Positions 9,261 to 19,227 of a stretch of 64,000 bases of DNA are shown here, one piece after another (position 1 is the first letter of the stretch; every line of letters begins with the position of its first letter). The position numbers and the translations under genes are program-made. Source of the stretch: Thiopseudomonas alkaliphila (GTDB lineage Bacteria; Pseudomonadota; Gammaproteobacteria; Pseudomonadales; Pseudomonadaceae). Under the pieces are notes generated by a model. It saw nothing but the letters and a program-made list of their open reading frames with translations. It did not search any database and was not told the DNA's origin. Location of the stretch: assembly GCF_001267175.1 (NCBI RefSeq), contig NZ_CP012358.1:536501-600500 (forward strand), in the 5' to 3' direction.

Positions 9261-10598
9261 TTATAGGCAACTTACTCTACGTAATGGTAAGTTAACCTTG
9301 ACTTGAAAACCCATGGGTAGATTGCTAAAGCACAGCTGCCCTTGGTGCTGCTCTATAACTCGCTGCACAATGGTAAGCCCCAAACCGTAACCCTCGGCTG
9401 CATTCTGCCCAGCCACCCGATAAAAGGGCTCACTTAGCTTAGCTAAATGCTCTTCAGCCACACCTGGTCCATCATCACAGATAGTGATGCAAAGTTGCTG
9501 CTCAACTAACTGCCAACTAATTTGTACCTGATGCTGGGCAAAGCGCCAGGCATTACGCAGCAGGTTATCCAATGCTCGCTCAAAGGCAGCAGCTTGCACC
9601 TGTACCGATAACCCTTTAGGCCCTTGTAGCTTGATGGTTTTTTCCGATACGAGGCCTTGATAGGGACTAATTAATTGTTCGAAGAAATCATCTAGTGATA
9701 ACCACTGCCAACTATGACTGTGGTCATCCAATCTAGCCAAGTCTAAAATTTCGCTAATTAATTGATCCAAACGATCACACTCTAGCTCCATTCGCTGTAC
9801 TTGAGTTGGCAATTGTGTAGGCGTACTACGCTCAGTAAGTGCTAAAAGTAATTTTAAGCGGGCCAGTGGCGAGCGCAATTCATGGGAAACATCGCGCAAT
9901 AACTGTTGCTGTCGATCGAGTAAGTGCTGTAAGTCCGTACCCATGCGTTTAAAGTCACGTGCCAACATGCCTAACTCATCCTGCCGCTGGGATAAAATCA
10001 TTAGCGATTGCTGCTTAAAATTAGTATTAGCTAAATCTTGCACGGCTAAACGTAGGCGTTGAATGGGGCGAGTGATTGATAAACTTAAAAGCAAGCTAAT
10101 GACTAATAGCAACAATAAAGTTACTGCTAAATAACTGCTTATTTTTAGCCAATGATTAAGCTGCCAGCGCTGCAATTCTTGTTGGGCGATTCGATAGACA
10201 AAGAGTAATTCTTGCCCTGTTGGAGTGTGTACCTCTTGGGTCACCCGGCGCCAGCGCGGGCCTGAGCCATGGGCCAGCCGTTTATCATGGTGTTTGGCAA
10301 GTTCTGGCGAGCGACTGACTAGTTGCTCATGATCTTCATTAATATCAAACACCTGAATATAGATACTGTGCTGTTTGCGCACTTCTTTAAGTAAGCGCGC
10401 TGTAGCTTTCGGATCATTGCTGGCTTCGGCTTGCTGCCACTGCTCTGGAAACTGCTGCAGTGCAGGGTGGTGATTTAACAACCAATAGTCTTGGTTAAAG
10501 AACTGCGCCAAGAGAAAGGTAGCGCCAACCACCAAGATTAATGCCAACCACAAAGCGGCAAAGACGCGCCAAAACAACGAGTGAAAAAATGTTGGCAT
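9261..10598 (-). CDS. cpxA: Sensor histidine kinase, Cpx-type
   Basis: An inner-membrane two-component sensor of 445 residues. It has a first membrane helix (residues about 9-31), a periplasmic sensor part to about 150, a second helix, a HAMP linker, the phospho-acceptor histidine in RDVSHELRSPLARL, the N-box NLLRNAWRFA, the G1 box CDDGPGV and the G2 box GYGLGLTIV. It is last in a minus-strand run after an OmpR-type regulator and a Spy/CpxP-like periplasmic protein, the same order as the Pseudomonas Cpx locus (regulator, CpxP, sensor). By that analogy it senses envelope stress. Confidence 0.82.
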   Translation of the reverse strand: MPTFFHSLFWRVFAALWLALILVVGATFLLAQFFNQDYWLLNHHPALQQFPEQWQQAEASNDPKATARLLKEVRKQHSIYIQVFDINEDHEQLVSRSPELAKHHDKRLAHGSGPRWRRVTQEVHTPTGQELLFVYRIAQQELQRWQLNHWLKISSYLAVTLLLLLVISLLLSLSITRPIQRLRLAVQDLANTNFKQQSLMILSQRQDELGMLARDFKRMGTDLQHLLDRQQQLLRDVSHELRSPLARLKLLLALTERSTPTQLPTQVQRMELECDRLDQLISEILDLARLDDHSHSWQWLSLDDFFEQLISPYQGLVSEKTIKLQGPKGLSVQVQAAAFERALDNLLRNAWRFAQHQVQISWQLVEQQLCITICDDGPGVAEEHLAKLSEPFYRVAGQNAAEGYGLGLTIVQRVIEQHQGQLCFSNLPMGFQVKVNLPLRRVSCL

Positions 10599-10626
10599 TA
10601 ATCTTAGCTATCCTACTTGAGGGTTA

Positions 10627-11139
10627 TTAAGAGCGGTGCACCCGAGGTTCTGCGCTATCTGACTTGTGCTTGCGCTCTGGCTTATGTATGCCTTTATGAT
10701 GCTTTTTCATGGTTGAGCGATGCTTTTGTTTTAACTCACTCCATTGCTTGCGCTGCTCTGGTGTTAAGATCTCTTGCATTTTTTGCTGCTGTTTTTCAGC
10801 TGAGCTTTTAAACTCAGCATGCATAGCTTTGCGCTTAACTTCAGGCAAGTATTTATCTTGAATTGCGCGTCGCTCTTGGCGTGAAGCTTCACGCACTGCT
10901 TGCAGTTGCTTAACTTGCTCATCACTGAGCTTAAGCTCCTGCTGCATTTGCTGAGCGTAACGATCATGCTTGGTCGTACGGCGAGTTTCTGCGTCTGCTG
11001 CTACTTTGGGTGCTGGCAATACTTTATGGATACCGGGTTTATTTAAGTATTGCTTGGCTTCTTCAGGTGGCATGGCAAAGCTAGTGATTGGAAGCGCGAT
11101 ACTGGTAATCAAGGCTAAAGGCGTTAAAAACTGACGCAT
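10627..11139 (-). CDS. cpxP: Spy/CpxP family periplasmic protein
   Basis: A 170-residue periplasmic protein with a signal peptide (about 22 residues, ending TSFA). The mature part is basic and helical with an LTPEQRKQW repeat near residue 126 and an earlier variant LSDEQVKQL, the LTxxQ motif of the Spy/CpxP family. These proteins act as ATP-independent chaperones, and CpxP also restrains the CpxA sensor. The C-terminus is very rich in Lys and His. Placement between the regulator and the sensor genes supports the Cpx assignment. Confidence 0.85.
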   Translation of the reverse strand: MRQFLTPLALITSIALPITSFAMPPEEAKQYLNKPGIHKVLPAPKVAADAETRRTTKHDRYAQQMQQELKLSDEQVKQLQAVREASRQERRAIQDKYLPEVKRKAMHAEFKSSAEKQQQKMQEILTPEQRKQWSELKQKHRSTMKKHHKGIHKPERKHKSDSAEPRVHRS

Positions 11140-11163
11140 AAGATGTTCCTCTCAATGACAGGG

Positions 11164-11258
11164 GTAAATAATTGAGTAATACCTCACTCAATGTCGATGG
11201 GGCTAGTATGCCAGATGCACAGTTTAGTGCTGTCAATCGAGTGTAAAGCTTAGGTAAA
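11164..11258. promoter_or_regulatory. Candidate CpxR boxes in the cpxR-cpxP interval
   Basis: The plus strand reads GTAAA-N6-GTAAA at 11243-11258 and GTAAA-N7-GTAAT at 11164-11180. The known CpxR site is GTAAA-N5-GTAAA, so both are near matches with one or two extra spacer bases. Their place before cpxP would fit autoregulation by phosphorylated CpxR. Confidence 0.35.
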
Positions 11259-11265
11259 GGTGCGG

Positions 11266-11967
11266 TTACTGTTTAACGTAAAAATAACCACGACCACGTA
11301 GGGCCTGGATTCGGCTACTGCCATCAGCTAAATTACCCAGCTTTTTACGCAGGTTACTGATATGCATATCAAGACTACGATCAAACGCAGTTAATTTTTT
11401 TTCCAATGCTTGCTCAGACAACTCATCCTTACTCCATACTTCGCCAGGTCGGCTGAGGAGTAGGTCCAACAAACGTCCCTCAGAAACGGTGAGCTGATTT
11501 TGCTGATCGAAGGTTAATACATTGCCCGTGCTGCGCTGAAAGCGTAGATCGCCATATTCAAGCCAATCCTCCAGGGCCTTAGTATTATCTTCGGTAGTTG
11601 ACTGGATCCGCCGATAAATTGCCTTGAGCCGCGCACTTAACTCACGGGGGTCGCAAGGCTTAGCTAAGTAATCATCGGCTCCCAGTTCTAACCCCAGCAC
11701 CCGATCCATAGGCTCACCACGGGCCGACAGCATTAATACTGGCAGCTGTGGTAAGTTTTCCCGTAGTTCTTTTAACAGCTCTAAGCCATTGCCATCAGGC
11801 AGCATGACATCCAAAATCACTAAATCATAGCTCGCTTCAGTGCTCAGTAACTGCCGCGCATGTTGTGTGCTGTGGGCATAAAACACCTGATAGCCTTCTT
11901 GACTCAACCAAGCGCCTAATAGCTCGCAGAGCTCCACATCATCATCAATTAACAATAGCTGCTGCAT
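11266..11967 (-). CDS. cpxR: OmpR-family response regulator, CpxR-like
   Basis: A 233-residue DNA-binding response regulator. The receiver (residues 1-115) keeps the acidic cluster LIDDD, the acceptor aspartate in LVILDVMLP and the lysine in LAKPCDP. The C-terminal winged helix ends in IQALRGRGYFYVKQ, typical of the OmpR/PhoB class. It is the first of the three Cpx-like genes and starts 3 bases after the YciI-family gene, so yciB-yciI-cpxR-cpxP-cpxA may be one long unit, as in Pseudomonas. Confidence 0.88.
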   Translation of the reverse strand: MQQLLLIDDDVELCELLGAWLSQEGYQVFYAHSTQHARQLLSTEASYDLVILDVMLPDGNGLELLKELRENLPQLPVLMLSARGEPMDRVLGLELGADDYLAKPCDPRELSARLKAIYRRIQSTTEDNTKALEDWLEYGDLRFQRSTGNVLTFDQQNQLTVSEGRLLDLLLSRPGEVWSKDELSEQALEKKLTAFDRSLDMHISNLRKKLGNLADGSSRIQALRGRGYFYVKQ

Positions 11968-11970
11968 GGC

Positions 11971-12267
11971 TTATTCAACCACAGGTAAAACCTGTTTAAA
12001 GGGTTTAACTATGACCTGCTGATAGACCTGCGCCGCACAATAAGGATCGGCTGCAGCCCAAGCTTTAGCCGCGGTCAATGACTCAAACTCAGCCACTACT
12101 AAACTGCCGGTAAACCCTTCAGCGTCGGGGTTAGGGTGGGGGCCAGCGAGCACTAAACGCTGCTGTTGCTGTAGCTGCTCTAAGCGCGCAAGATGAGCGG
12201 GACGTGCTGCCATACGTGCTTCTAAGCTGTCAGGCGCATCAGTGGCGATAATTGCAAATAAAGACAT
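11971..12267 (-). CDS. yciI: YciI family protein
   Basis: A 98-residue single-domain protein of the YciI/dimeric alpha-beta barrel family. It shows the common pattern: N-terminal strand [10 protein letters not shown], the conserved [21 protein letters not shown] stretch and [19 protein letters not shown] at the end, where the conserved histidine and aspartate lie. Its biochemical role is unknown. It follows yciB by 4 bases, mirroring the yci arrangement of other gammaproteobacteria. Confidence 0.88.
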   Translation of the reverse strand: MSLFAIIATDAPDSLEARMAARPAHLARLEQLQQQQRLVLAGPHPNPDAEGFTGSLVVAEFESLTAAKAWAAADPYCAAQVYQQVIVKPFKQVLPVVE

Positions 12268-12271
12268 GGGC

Positions 12272-12874
12272 TTAATCCTTAGGTTGGTCGGAGCTGGCTG
12301 TATCGGCTTCCGGCTGAATATGACGTGCCATATAAATACCTTGAGCGACTAAAAAAATTAAGGTCATGCCTAAACTGCCAAACACTTTAAAATCGACCCA
12401 GATCTCATGGAAAGTAAAGGCAACGAACAAGTTGGCAGCGCCAGAAAAGATGAAAAATAGCACCCAAGCCCAATTTAGCTTGCGCCAAATCGCATCGGGT
12501 AGGTTAACTGCATGCCCCATCATGCGCTGAATCAATGGCTGCTTGCCGATAAACAAGCTGGCTAAAAAACCACTGGCAAATAACCAATTGACGATGGGCG
12601 CCTTCCACTTAAGGAAGGTTTCACTATGAAAGGTCAGCGTTAAGCCACCAAAAAACAAACAACCAAGTAACGTCAACCACTGGCCTTTCTCTAAACGCCG
12701 CTGAGCGATGAAAAGCAAACCATAGACAATCACTGAACTGATGATTAGCACAGCGGTAGCACTAAAAATACCACCAAACTCAAAACTATGGCCTAGTAAC
12801 TCAACCGTATTAGGGCTGGTTTTATAGACGATGAAGAATAAGATGAGGGGGATAAAATCGATAAACTGTTTCAC
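12272..12874 (-). CDS. yciB: Inner-membrane septation protein A (YciB/IspZ)
   Basis: A polytopic inner-membrane protein linked to septation and cell-envelope synthesis. The protein has about five to six hydrophobic helices and the family start [18 protein letters not shown] place the start at GTG 12874 because it begins exactly at that conserved N-terminus (200 residues); a longer frame opens at ATG 12913 and adds 13 residues without family support. The C-terminus carries an [19 protein letters not shown] segment typical of YciB. It is divergent from rnm with 68 bases between. Confidence 0.88.
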   Translation of the reverse strand: MKQFIDFIPLILFFIVYKTSPNTVELLGHSFEFGGIFSATAVLIISSVIVYGLLFIAQRRLEKGQWLTLLGCLFFGGLTLTFHSETFLKWKAPIVNWLFASGFLASLFIGKQPLIQRMMGHAVNLPDAIWRKLNWAWVLFFIFSGAANLFVAFTFHEIWVDFKVFGSLGMTLIFLVAQGIYMARHIQPEADTASSDQPKD

Positions 12875-12942
12875 AATACAAGCCAATAGTGGATAGAGCA
12901 GGCATAATAGCAAACCCAGCCTAAAGCGTAAGCCCTTGATTT

Positions 12943-13782
12943 ATGGATATTGATCTACATTGTCACAGCACTGCCTCCGATGGCGTTCTTTCCCCCACTG
13001 AACTGGTGCAACGCGCCGCTGCGCAAGGGGTAAAAACGTTAGCTTTAACCGATCACGACACCATTGAAGGCTTAGCTGAAGCCCAGCATGCAGCCAAACA
13101 GTGTGGGATCCAATTAATTAATGGCATTGAGCTATCGTGCAGCTGGAATGGCGCCACCATTCATATCTTAGGTTATGCCTTTGATTCACAACATCCGGCG
13201 ATTATACGGGTGACTCAACAAATGCATCAGGCCCGCTGGGAGCGTGCAGAGCTGATTAGTCAGCGTCTAGCTAAAAAAGGCTTCCATGATGCGCTGGCCG
13301 GTGCCCAAGCAATTCAAGCAGAGTTAGGCGATAGCCAAAATGCTCCCGCACGCCCACACTTTGCTAGCTTTATGGTCCAGCAAGGTTGGGTAAAGGATTA
13401 CAATGAAGCTTTTCGTAAATGGCTAGGAGCTGGCAAAGTCGGCGATGTTAAACAACATTGGCCAAGTTTTGAGGCAACCTTACAGGTATTAAAAGAAGCT
13501 GAAGCACTGATTAGTTTAGCTCATCCTTATCACTACAACTTTACCCGTACCAAGCGCCGGCGCTTGGTGGCTGATTTTGTCGAGCACGGTGGGCATGCTA
13601 TTGAAGTAGTCAACGGCTGGCAGCCGGCTGAGCAAATAGGGGTGTTATCAATTTTAACTCGAGAGTTTGGCTTACGTGCTTCCGCCGGCAGCGACTTTCA
13701 CTTACCCAAATCTTGGTCGGAACTAGGTAGCTACCGCGCGGTTCCAACAGATTTACCACTGTTATCTGAGTTATTTGCTTAA
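12943..13782 (+). CDS. rnm: 5'-3' exoribonuclease / 3',5'-nucleotide phosphatase (PHP family)
   Basis: RNase AM (formerly YciV/TrpH) trims 5' ends of short RNAs, including rRNA precursors, and can act on 3',5'-bisphosphonucleotides. The 279-residue protein has the PHP metal-binding pattern: HCHSTASDG near residue 6, LTDHDTIEG near 38, GIELSC near 62 and LAHPYHYN near 190, plus GSDFH near 246. Length fits. It starts the plus-strand unit rnm-yciO-scpA-scpB; the gap to yciO is 14 bases. Confidence 0.92.
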   Translation: MDIDLHCHSTASDGVLSPTELVQRAAAQGVKTLALTDHDTIEGLAEAQHAAKQCGIQLINGIELSCSWNGATIHILGYAFDSQHPAIIRVTQQMHQARWERAELISQRLAKKGFHDALAGAQAIQAELGDSQNAPARPHFASFMVQQGWVKDYNEAFRKWLGAGKVGDVKQHWPSFEATLQVLKEAEALISLAHPYHYNFTRTKRRRLVADFVEHGGHAIEVVNGWQPAEQIGVLSILTREFGLRASAGSDFHLPKSWSELGSYRAVPTDLPLLSELFA

Positions 13783-13796
13783 ACGGGAGTTCTATT

Positions 13797-14420
13797 ATGT
13801 CGAGTTTTTTTCAAATCCATGCCGAAAACCCACAGCATCGCTTAGTGTTGCAAGTGGTGGAAGTCCTCAAGCAAGGAGGAGTAGTCATTTATCCTACTGA
13901 CTCATCCTATGCGCTTGGCTGCTTATTAGGTGAAAAACAAGCGATTGACCGTATTCGACAGCTACGCCAATTAGATGATAAGCATAATTTTACGCTGATT
14001 TGCCGCGACTTATCTGAGCTAGGGCTGTACGCCAAAGTTGATACCGTTGCTTTTCGCTTACTGAAAGCCCATACCCCAGGGCCTTATACCTTTATTATGA
14101 ATGGCACCCGTGAAGTACCGCGGATGTTGATGCATGCTAAGCGCCGCACCATTGGTATTCGGGTACTGAGTAACCCCATTGCTCAAGCTATTTTAGAGGA
14201 ACTGGGCGAGCCAATGTTAAGCGTCAGCTTGATTTTACCAGGGCAAACGCAGGCGATGAATGATCCCTATGAGATTCGTGATGCCTTAGAAAAACAAGTG
14301 GATTTAATTATCGATGGTGGCTTTACTGGCACTGAACCTTCAACTGTAATCAATCTGGTCGATGACCAAATTGAAGTGATTCGAGTCGGCTGCGGTGATC
14401 CGGCACCTTTTATGAGCTAA
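13797..14420 (+). CDS. yciO: Sua5/YciO/YrdC family protein (YciO)
   Basis: A 207-residue protein of the Sua5/YciO/YrdC fold, which in TsaC binds ATP, threonine and bicarbonate to make threonylcarbamoyl-AMP for tRNA t6A. It has the typical GGVVIYPTDSSYALGCLLG segment, HTPGPYTFIM and SLILPGQ. The sequence reads as the YciO branch, whose in vivo role is less certain than that of TsaC. It is preceded by GGGAG and followed by scpA after 2 bases. Confidence 0.88.
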   Translation: MSSFFQIHAENPQHRLVLQVVEVLKQGGVVIYPTDSSYALGCLLGEKQAIDRIRQLRQLDDKHNFTLICRDLSELGLYAKVDTVAFRLLKAHTPGPYTFIMNGTREVPRMLMHAKRRTIGIRVLSNPIAQAILEELGEPMLSVSLILPGQTQAMNDPYEIRDALEKQVDLIIDGGFTGTEPSTVINLVDDQIEVIRVGCGDPAPFMS

Positions 14421-14422
14421 GC

Positions 14423-15247
14423 ATGGAAACTGCCTCCCTAGTTACAGCCACTGAGCCTGCAATACTCACAGAACCACTGGCCCGGGTTTACGGTCAAGCG
14501 CTGATTGAAGCCCCACAAGACCTATATATTCCACCAGATGCATTGGAAGTGATTCTTGAGGCTTTTGAAGGGCCACTGGATTTGCTGCTGTACTTAATCC
14601 GTCGGCAAAATATCGATATTTTAGATATTCCAGTAGCGCAGATTACTCATCAATACATGGGCTATGTTGAGTTGATGAAGGCGGTCAAGCTGGAGCTTGC
14701 TGCTGAGTACTTAGTAATGGCTGCCATGCTGGCGGAAATTAAGTCGCGGATGCTGCTACCAAAGCCAGAGCAAGCGCCAGAAGAAGAGGCTGATCCACGG
14801 GCTGAGCTGATTCGTCGCTTGCAAGAGTATGAGCAATTTAAGCAAGCCGCTGAAGATTTAGATCAACTGCCACGCTGCGAACGAGATGTGTTTCCAGTGC
14901 AACTTGCTGCGCCCATTGCACCACAAGCAGCCACAGTATTTACCGAAGTAGCATTGCAAGAAGTATTACAGGCCATGGCCGACATCATGCGCCGCAGCGA
15001 ACTATTTGAAAGCCATCAAATAAGCCGCGAAACCCTTTCGACTAGAGAGCGCATGAGCCTGATTTTAGACAAAGTAAAACAGGGCGGTTTTGTGCCTTTT
15101 TCTGAGTTATTTACCCTTGAAGAAGGGCGGTTAGGAGTGGTGGTTAGTTTTATGGCGACCCTAGAACTGGTGAAAGAAGCCCTGATTGAACTGGTGCAAA
15201 ACGAGCCCTATAGTCAAATTTATGTTCGAACCCTAAGTCATGAGTAA
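14423..15247 (+). CDS. scpA: Segregation and condensation protein A
   Basis: ScpA is the kleisin that bridges SMC heads and recruits ScpB in the bacterial condensin. The 274-residue protein has an about 35-residue extension, then the kleisin N-terminal signature FEGPLDLLLYLIRRQNIDI with the LEL[A]AEYLVMAAMLAEIKSRMLLP helix, and a C-terminal winged-helix part. It overlaps scpB by 8 bases. smc itself is not in the window. Pseudomonas strains that have MksB also keep Smc-ScpAB, so this is the housekeeping copy. Confidence 0.95.
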   Translation: METASLVTATEPAILTEPLARVYGQALIEAPQDLYIPPDALEVILEAFEGPLDLLLYLIRRQNIDILDIPVAQITHQYMGYVELMKAVKLELAAEYLVMAAMLAEIKSRMLLPKPEQAPEEEADPRAELIRRLQEYEQFKQAAEDLDQLPRCERDVFPVQLAAPIAPQAATVFTEVALQEVLQAMADIMRRSELFESHQISRETLSTRERMSLILDKVKQGGFVPFSELFTLEEGRLGVVVSFMATLELVKEALIELVQNEPYSQIYVRTLSHE

Positions 15248-15980
15248 TGCCATTATCCTTCCTGAGCTGGTCCGCATCCTTGAAGCCTTATTACTGGTGC
15301 ATCCTAAACCATTAACTATTGAGCAATTGCAACAGCTCTTAGAGTCAAAAGCCTTCACAGCCAGTAAAGCTCAATTAAAGCAGGCTCTGACTGCGCTAGC
15401 TGATGCCTATCAACAGCATGCATTAGAGTTAGTCGAGGTTGCTAGCGGATATCGACTACAAATCCGTAGCAGCTATAACACCTGGACCCAAGTTCTGAGC
15501 GAGGAAAAACCCAGTAAGTTTTCTCGGGCAATGTTAGAAACCCTAGCGCTGATTGCCTATCGCCAGCCGATTACTCGCGGTGAAATTGAAGAAGTGCGCG
15601 GAGTCAGCGTCAGCAGCAATATTATGCGCAGCCTACAAGAGCGTGAATGGATTCGCGTGGTAGGCTATCGAGAAGTACCAGGTAAACCGGCAATGTTTGC
15701 TACCACTAAAGCGTTTTTAGATTACTTTAATCTAAAGGGGTTAGATGAGTTACCGAGCTTGATGGCGCTCCGGGATTTATCTGAAATCGAGCGTAGCATT
15801 CCACAACAACTACCGTTAACGGCCAGCAACGAAATCACCACCGAAAAACTCTTAACCGAACACACCCAAGCAACAGAAGAAGTCAGCTTCAGAAGTTTGC
15901 TCAATGAGCTCGATGCGATGGAAGAACATCTAGTCACAGAGTTTAAAGACTTAACCCCAACAGATGCGGCGCAGGATTAA
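15240..15980 (+). CDS. scpB: Segregation and condensation protein B
   Basis: ScpB dimers bind ScpA in the SMC complex. The protein (246 residues) contains two winged-helix units; the conserved ETLALIAYRQPITRGEIEEV and RGVSVSSNIMRSLQEREWI segments are diagnostic. A divergent acidic C-terminal tail of about 60 residues follows. The start lies inside scpA, indicating coupling. In many Pseudomonas genomes rluB comes next; here the gene is followed by a convergent pqqH instead. Confidence 0.95.
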   Translation: MSNAIILPELVRILEALLLVHPKPLTIEQLQQLLESKAFTASKAQLKQALTALADAYQQHALELVEVASGYRLQIRSSYNTWTQVLSEEKPSKFSRAMLETLALIAYRQPITRGEIEEVRGVSVSSNIMRSLQEREWIRVVGYREVPGKPAMFATTKAFLDYFNLKGLDELPSLMALRDLSEIERSIPQQLPLTASNEITTEKLLTEHTQATEEVSFRSLLNELDAMEEHLVTEFKDLTPTDAAQD

Positions 15981-16049
15981 TCAATGCTGAGTCTGGTTAG
16001 CGCTAAAGCTTTGGACGCTAGCAAACCAACTACTGTTATGACGAGTCAG

Positions 16050-16076
16050 ACATAATAGCTATAATCAATATTATGT
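16050..16076. repeat. A+T-rich hairpin between scpB and pqqH
   Basis: Eight-base arms ACATAATA (16050-16057) and TATTATGT (16069-16076) with an 11-base loop, in the 169-base space between the convergent scpB and pqqH. It may help end transcription in either direction, but it lacks a G+C-rich stem. Confidence 0.35.
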
Positions 16077-16149
16077 TAAATTGCGGCTATTGCATGTTTT
16101 ACTTTTACTTGTTGTCGCTGATTGGTTTACGTTATGGCCCTGCTCTTGA

Positions 16150-18069
16150 TTAGCCAGTTGCCTGAATAAATAGTCGTTGATAAAAAGCTAACTCGCGCTG
16201 CAAAGCATCTGCCAATATTTGGCTATCTCTAAAACCGTGACCTTGGTTTGGATACTCATAATACTCGGTTAGCACTTGGTTACGCTGTAGCTGTTGCCAC
16301 ATACTTTGGGTTTGCTCAGGTACGACCACCACATCTAACGCACCTTGAAAGAAAATCAGCGGAGTTTGGATCTGATCAGCTAAATAAATTGGGCTATGGG
16401 TCTGATAATAATCACGCGCTTGCTGCGGATCACCCAGCAGCCAATCTAAATAGTCACCTTCAAATTTATGAGTCGCTTGGCGTAAATTCAGCGGATCAGT
16501 CACCCCGTACCAACTGGCCGCTGCGGCAAAGATGGGCAGTTTTGCCACAGCCATTAAGGCACTGTAGCCACCGGCACTGGCGCCTCGAATGACTACTTGG
16601 GCTGGATTAATCGCGGCATGTTCGATCACATAATCTACCACCGCTGCAATATCGGCAATTTCTGCCTCTCCCCAGCGCTGCTGCAAAGCATAACGATAAG
16701 TTCGGCCAAAACCGGTACTGCCACAATAATTAATATCCACCACTGCAAAACCGCGCTGCGTCCAAAACTGGATTCTCGGATCAAACACTGGATAAGCTGC
16801 CGAAGTTGGTCCACCATGCAAAAACACCACTAATGGCGTTAATTGAGCGCTATCTGGTAGCGAATAAGCGCTATTTTTCGCCTTAAACAAAAAAGCGTGG
16901 GTGGTTTTTCCAGCGCTTGTCGAAATGTGTAGTGGCTCAGGAGTCGCAATGTCACTGCTATTTAAGCCAATACTCAGTTGCTTAATGCAGTGCTCTGTAG
17001 CGCTGGCTCGATGCCACAACATCACAGCAGACCCCGCTTGACTGTAAGAAGCAATAGCAATGATATATTCAGCGGTAACCGCTAGATGCCGAATCCGCGA
17101 CGCAGAATTAAAGAGCTGTTGAGTCATGCTGTGAGTGCTCAGCGAATAAATTCCACAATGGCCAAAGCCTTGCTCAAACCAAGTGATCAGCAACTGGTTC
17201 TGATCCAGTGGCCAATAATTACAGCCGCCCATCTGCCATGGTGCACCCGCCATATCAGCCTGTAATTGGGTTAACTGAACAAAGCTGCTATCCGACTGCT
17301 CAGCCCATGGCTCCCAGTAGCCGGCTTGATCATTAAGTGCAAACAGCTGCTGTCCATTAAATCGTGGTTGCTGCAATGCAGCATCACCTTGCTCACCCGC
17401 TATAGTTTTAATCGTAACCCCTGGATCAAACCACGGCGTACTAACTGCAGCGCGCTCAGCTAACAGTAACCGAGTTTGGGTCCAAGGTTGATCAGGACGA
17501 TCCCATTCAATCCAAGCTAGGCGTAAACCATCGGCACTTAATACCGGCGAGCTATAAAAGTCAGCGCTTTGCTGTAATACCTGGCGCGCCACTAACTTAA
17601 ACTGAGCATCCAAACGCAAACAAACTAAGCGATGCACTACCCTTGCCGCTTCTTCAGCTTGCTCAATTGCAATCAGGCAATGCTGCGCAGAATCATACAA
17701 TGGCTCGGCATAACGACAGTGTGGATAATCAGTAATTGGTTGCGGCTGGCTTAAAGCCACGCGCCGTTGCAGATAAATTTGCTGATCTGCTTCGTTAATA
17801 AATAACCAATGCAGATCGTCGATCACACTAAAAGCACCACCGCCATACTCATTAACTCTAGAGCGTACGGAGTAATCTTCGCAGGTCAATAACACTGGCT
17901 GACGCTGGATAAAGTCTGCGCTATAGAGCAAGGTGCGACCATCGATTGGACTGTATTCAGTCCAATACACTGCTTGCTCAGTTGCTTTAAGCTCCATTAG
18001 CTCAGCACTGGCTTGGGCGGCTAATTCAGCGCTCCAGCTGCTGCGCCAAAAACCTGGTAAGTCCTGCAT
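16150..18069 (-). CDS. pqqH: S9 prolyl oligopeptidase family protein PqqH
   Basis: A 639-residue cytosolic peptidase-type protein: an N-terminal beta-propeller (residues about 1-380) and a C-terminal alpha/beta-hydrolase domain with the nucleophile in RGASAGGYSAL, the aspartate in GALDVVVVP and the histidine in NQGHGF. It follows pqqE by 3 bases. P. aeruginosa has a homologous S9 gene, pqqH, in the same place. Its exact step is unsettled; a role in processing of the PqqA peptide or its product is often suggested. No pqqF/pqqG protease genes are in the window. Confidence 0.85.
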   Translation of the reverse strand: MQDLPGFWRSSWSAELAAQASAELMELKATEQAVYWTEYSPIDGRTLLYSADFIQRQPVLLTCEDYSVRSRVNEYGGGAFSVIDDLHWLFINEADQQIYLQRRVALSQPQPITDYPHCRYAEPLYDSAQHCLIAIEQAEEAARVVHRLVCLRLDAQFKLVARQVLQQSADFYSSPVLSADGLRLAWIEWDRPDQPWTQTRLLLAERAAVSTPWFDPGVTIKTIAGEQGDAALQQPRFNGQQLFALNDQAGYWEPWAEQSDSSFVQLTQLQADMAGAPWQMGGCNYWPLDQNQLLITWFEQGFGHCGIYSLSTHSMTQQLFNSASRIRHLAVTAEYIIAIASYSQAGSAVMLWHRASATEHCIKQLSIGLNSSDIATPEPLHISTSAGKTTHAFLFKAKNSAYSLPDSAQLTPLVVFLHGGPTSAAYPVFDPRIQFWTQRGFAVVDINYCGSTGFGRTYRYALQQRWGEAEIADIAAVVDYVIEHAAINPAQVVIRGASAGGYSALMAVAKLPIFAAAASWYGVTDPLNLRQATHKFEGDYLDWLLGDPQQARDYYQTHSPIYLADQIQTPLIFFQGALDVVVVPEQTQSMWQQLQRNQVLTEYYEYPNQGHGFRDSQILADALQRELAFYQRLFIQATG

Positions 18070-18072
18070 AAT

Positions 18073-19227
18073 TTAAGCCTTAGCGATCAATTTGGAAGCG
18101 GCGGCATTACGAAACTGCATATCGGCCACGGTTAACTGGCTAGTATCTGCAGCGTAGCGCGCCTCAAGAATAACCCCGTGATAGTCCGACTTACTGCACA
18201 CAGGGTCGGCATTTTCTGCTTGTCCCGTCAGCATATAGGCCTGACAGCGACAACCGCCAAAGTCATGTTCTTTTTCAGGGCAAGAACGGCAAGGCTCGGG
18301 CATCCAATCAAAGCCTCGAAAGCGATTAAAGCCAAAGGAGTCATACCAAATACTGTGCAAACTTTGGTTTTTAACATTCGGAAATTCGATCGGTAATTGC
18401 CGCGCGCTATGGCAAGGCAAAGCTGTACCATCCGGGGTAATATCTAAAAATACCGCCCCCCAACCACTCATACAGGCTTTAGGTCGTTCCTCATAATAAT
18501 CAGGGGTCACAAAAATCAACTGGCAAGGATGATTTTTCTGCTGCAGTTTTTCTCGCCAGCGCTGGGTGGCTTGCTCTGCGAGCACTAATTGCGCCTTAGA
18601 GGGCAATAACGCTTCACGGTTTAAGTGAGCCCAACCATAAAACTGGCAAATAGCCAACTCGACAAAATCAGCTTCCAACTCAAGGCAAAGCGCAATAATT
18701 TGCTCAATTTGAGCAATATTTTGCCTATGAATGACAAAATTCAGCACCATCGGGTAACCAGCTGCTTTAACTGCTTTAGCCATAGCTAGTTTTTGCGAAA
18801 AGGCTTTTTTCGAGCCAGCCAACATATCGTTAACACTGGCGTCTGCGGCCTGAAAACTAATTTGAATATGATCTAACCCTGCCTCGCTTAAACTCTGCAA
18901 GCGAGCTTCAGTCAAGCCAATTCCAGATGTAATCAGATTCGTGTAGTAACCTAAATCTCGGGCTGCTTTAACTAGCTCCGCTAAGTCTTGCCGGACTAAC
19001 GGCTCGCCCCCTGAAAATCCCAGCTGCGCGGCACCTAATTTACGACCTTGTTCAAACACCGAAATCCATTGTTCAGTGCTAAGTTCTTGTTTGCTGTGGG
19101 CAAAGTCGGTCGGGTTAGAGCAATAAGGACACTGCAATGGACAACGATAGGTCAGCTCGGCCAATAACCAAAAAGGTGGCTTAACCAAAGACTCATTACT
19201 AGCAGTTTTCGATCCAGAACTTAGCAT
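18073..19227 (-). CDS. pqqE: PqqA peptide cyclase (radical SAM) PqqE
   Basis: PqqE makes the carbon-carbon bond between Glu and Tyr of the PqqA peptide, the first step of PQQ synthesis. The 384-residue protein has the SAM cluster CPLQCPYC near residue 29, the GGEPL motif and a C-terminal SPASM region with [26 protein letters not shown] and [18 protein letters not shown] for auxiliary clusters. ATG 19227 is chosen for the GGAGGAGG just upstream; it places the start 29 bases inside pqqD, consistent with coupling. Confidence 0.96.
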   Translation of the reverse strand: MLSSGSKTASNESLVKPPFWLLAELTYRCPLQCPYCSNPTDFAHSKQELSTEQWISVFEQGRKLGAAQLGFSGGEPLVRQDLAELVKAARDLGYYTNLITSGIGLTEARLQSLSEAGLDHIQISFQAADASVNDMLAGSKKAFSQKLAMAKAVKAAGYPMVLNFVIHRQNIAQIEQIIALCLELEADFVELAICQFYGWAHLNREALLPSKAQLVLAEQATQRWREKLQQKNHPCQLIFVTPDYYEERPKACMSGWGAVFLDITPDGTALPCHSARQLPIEFPNVKNQSLHSIWYDSFGFNRFRGFDWMPEPCRSCPEKEHDFGGCRCQAYMLTGQAENADPVCSKSDYHGVILEARYAADTSQLTVADMQFRNAAASKLIAKA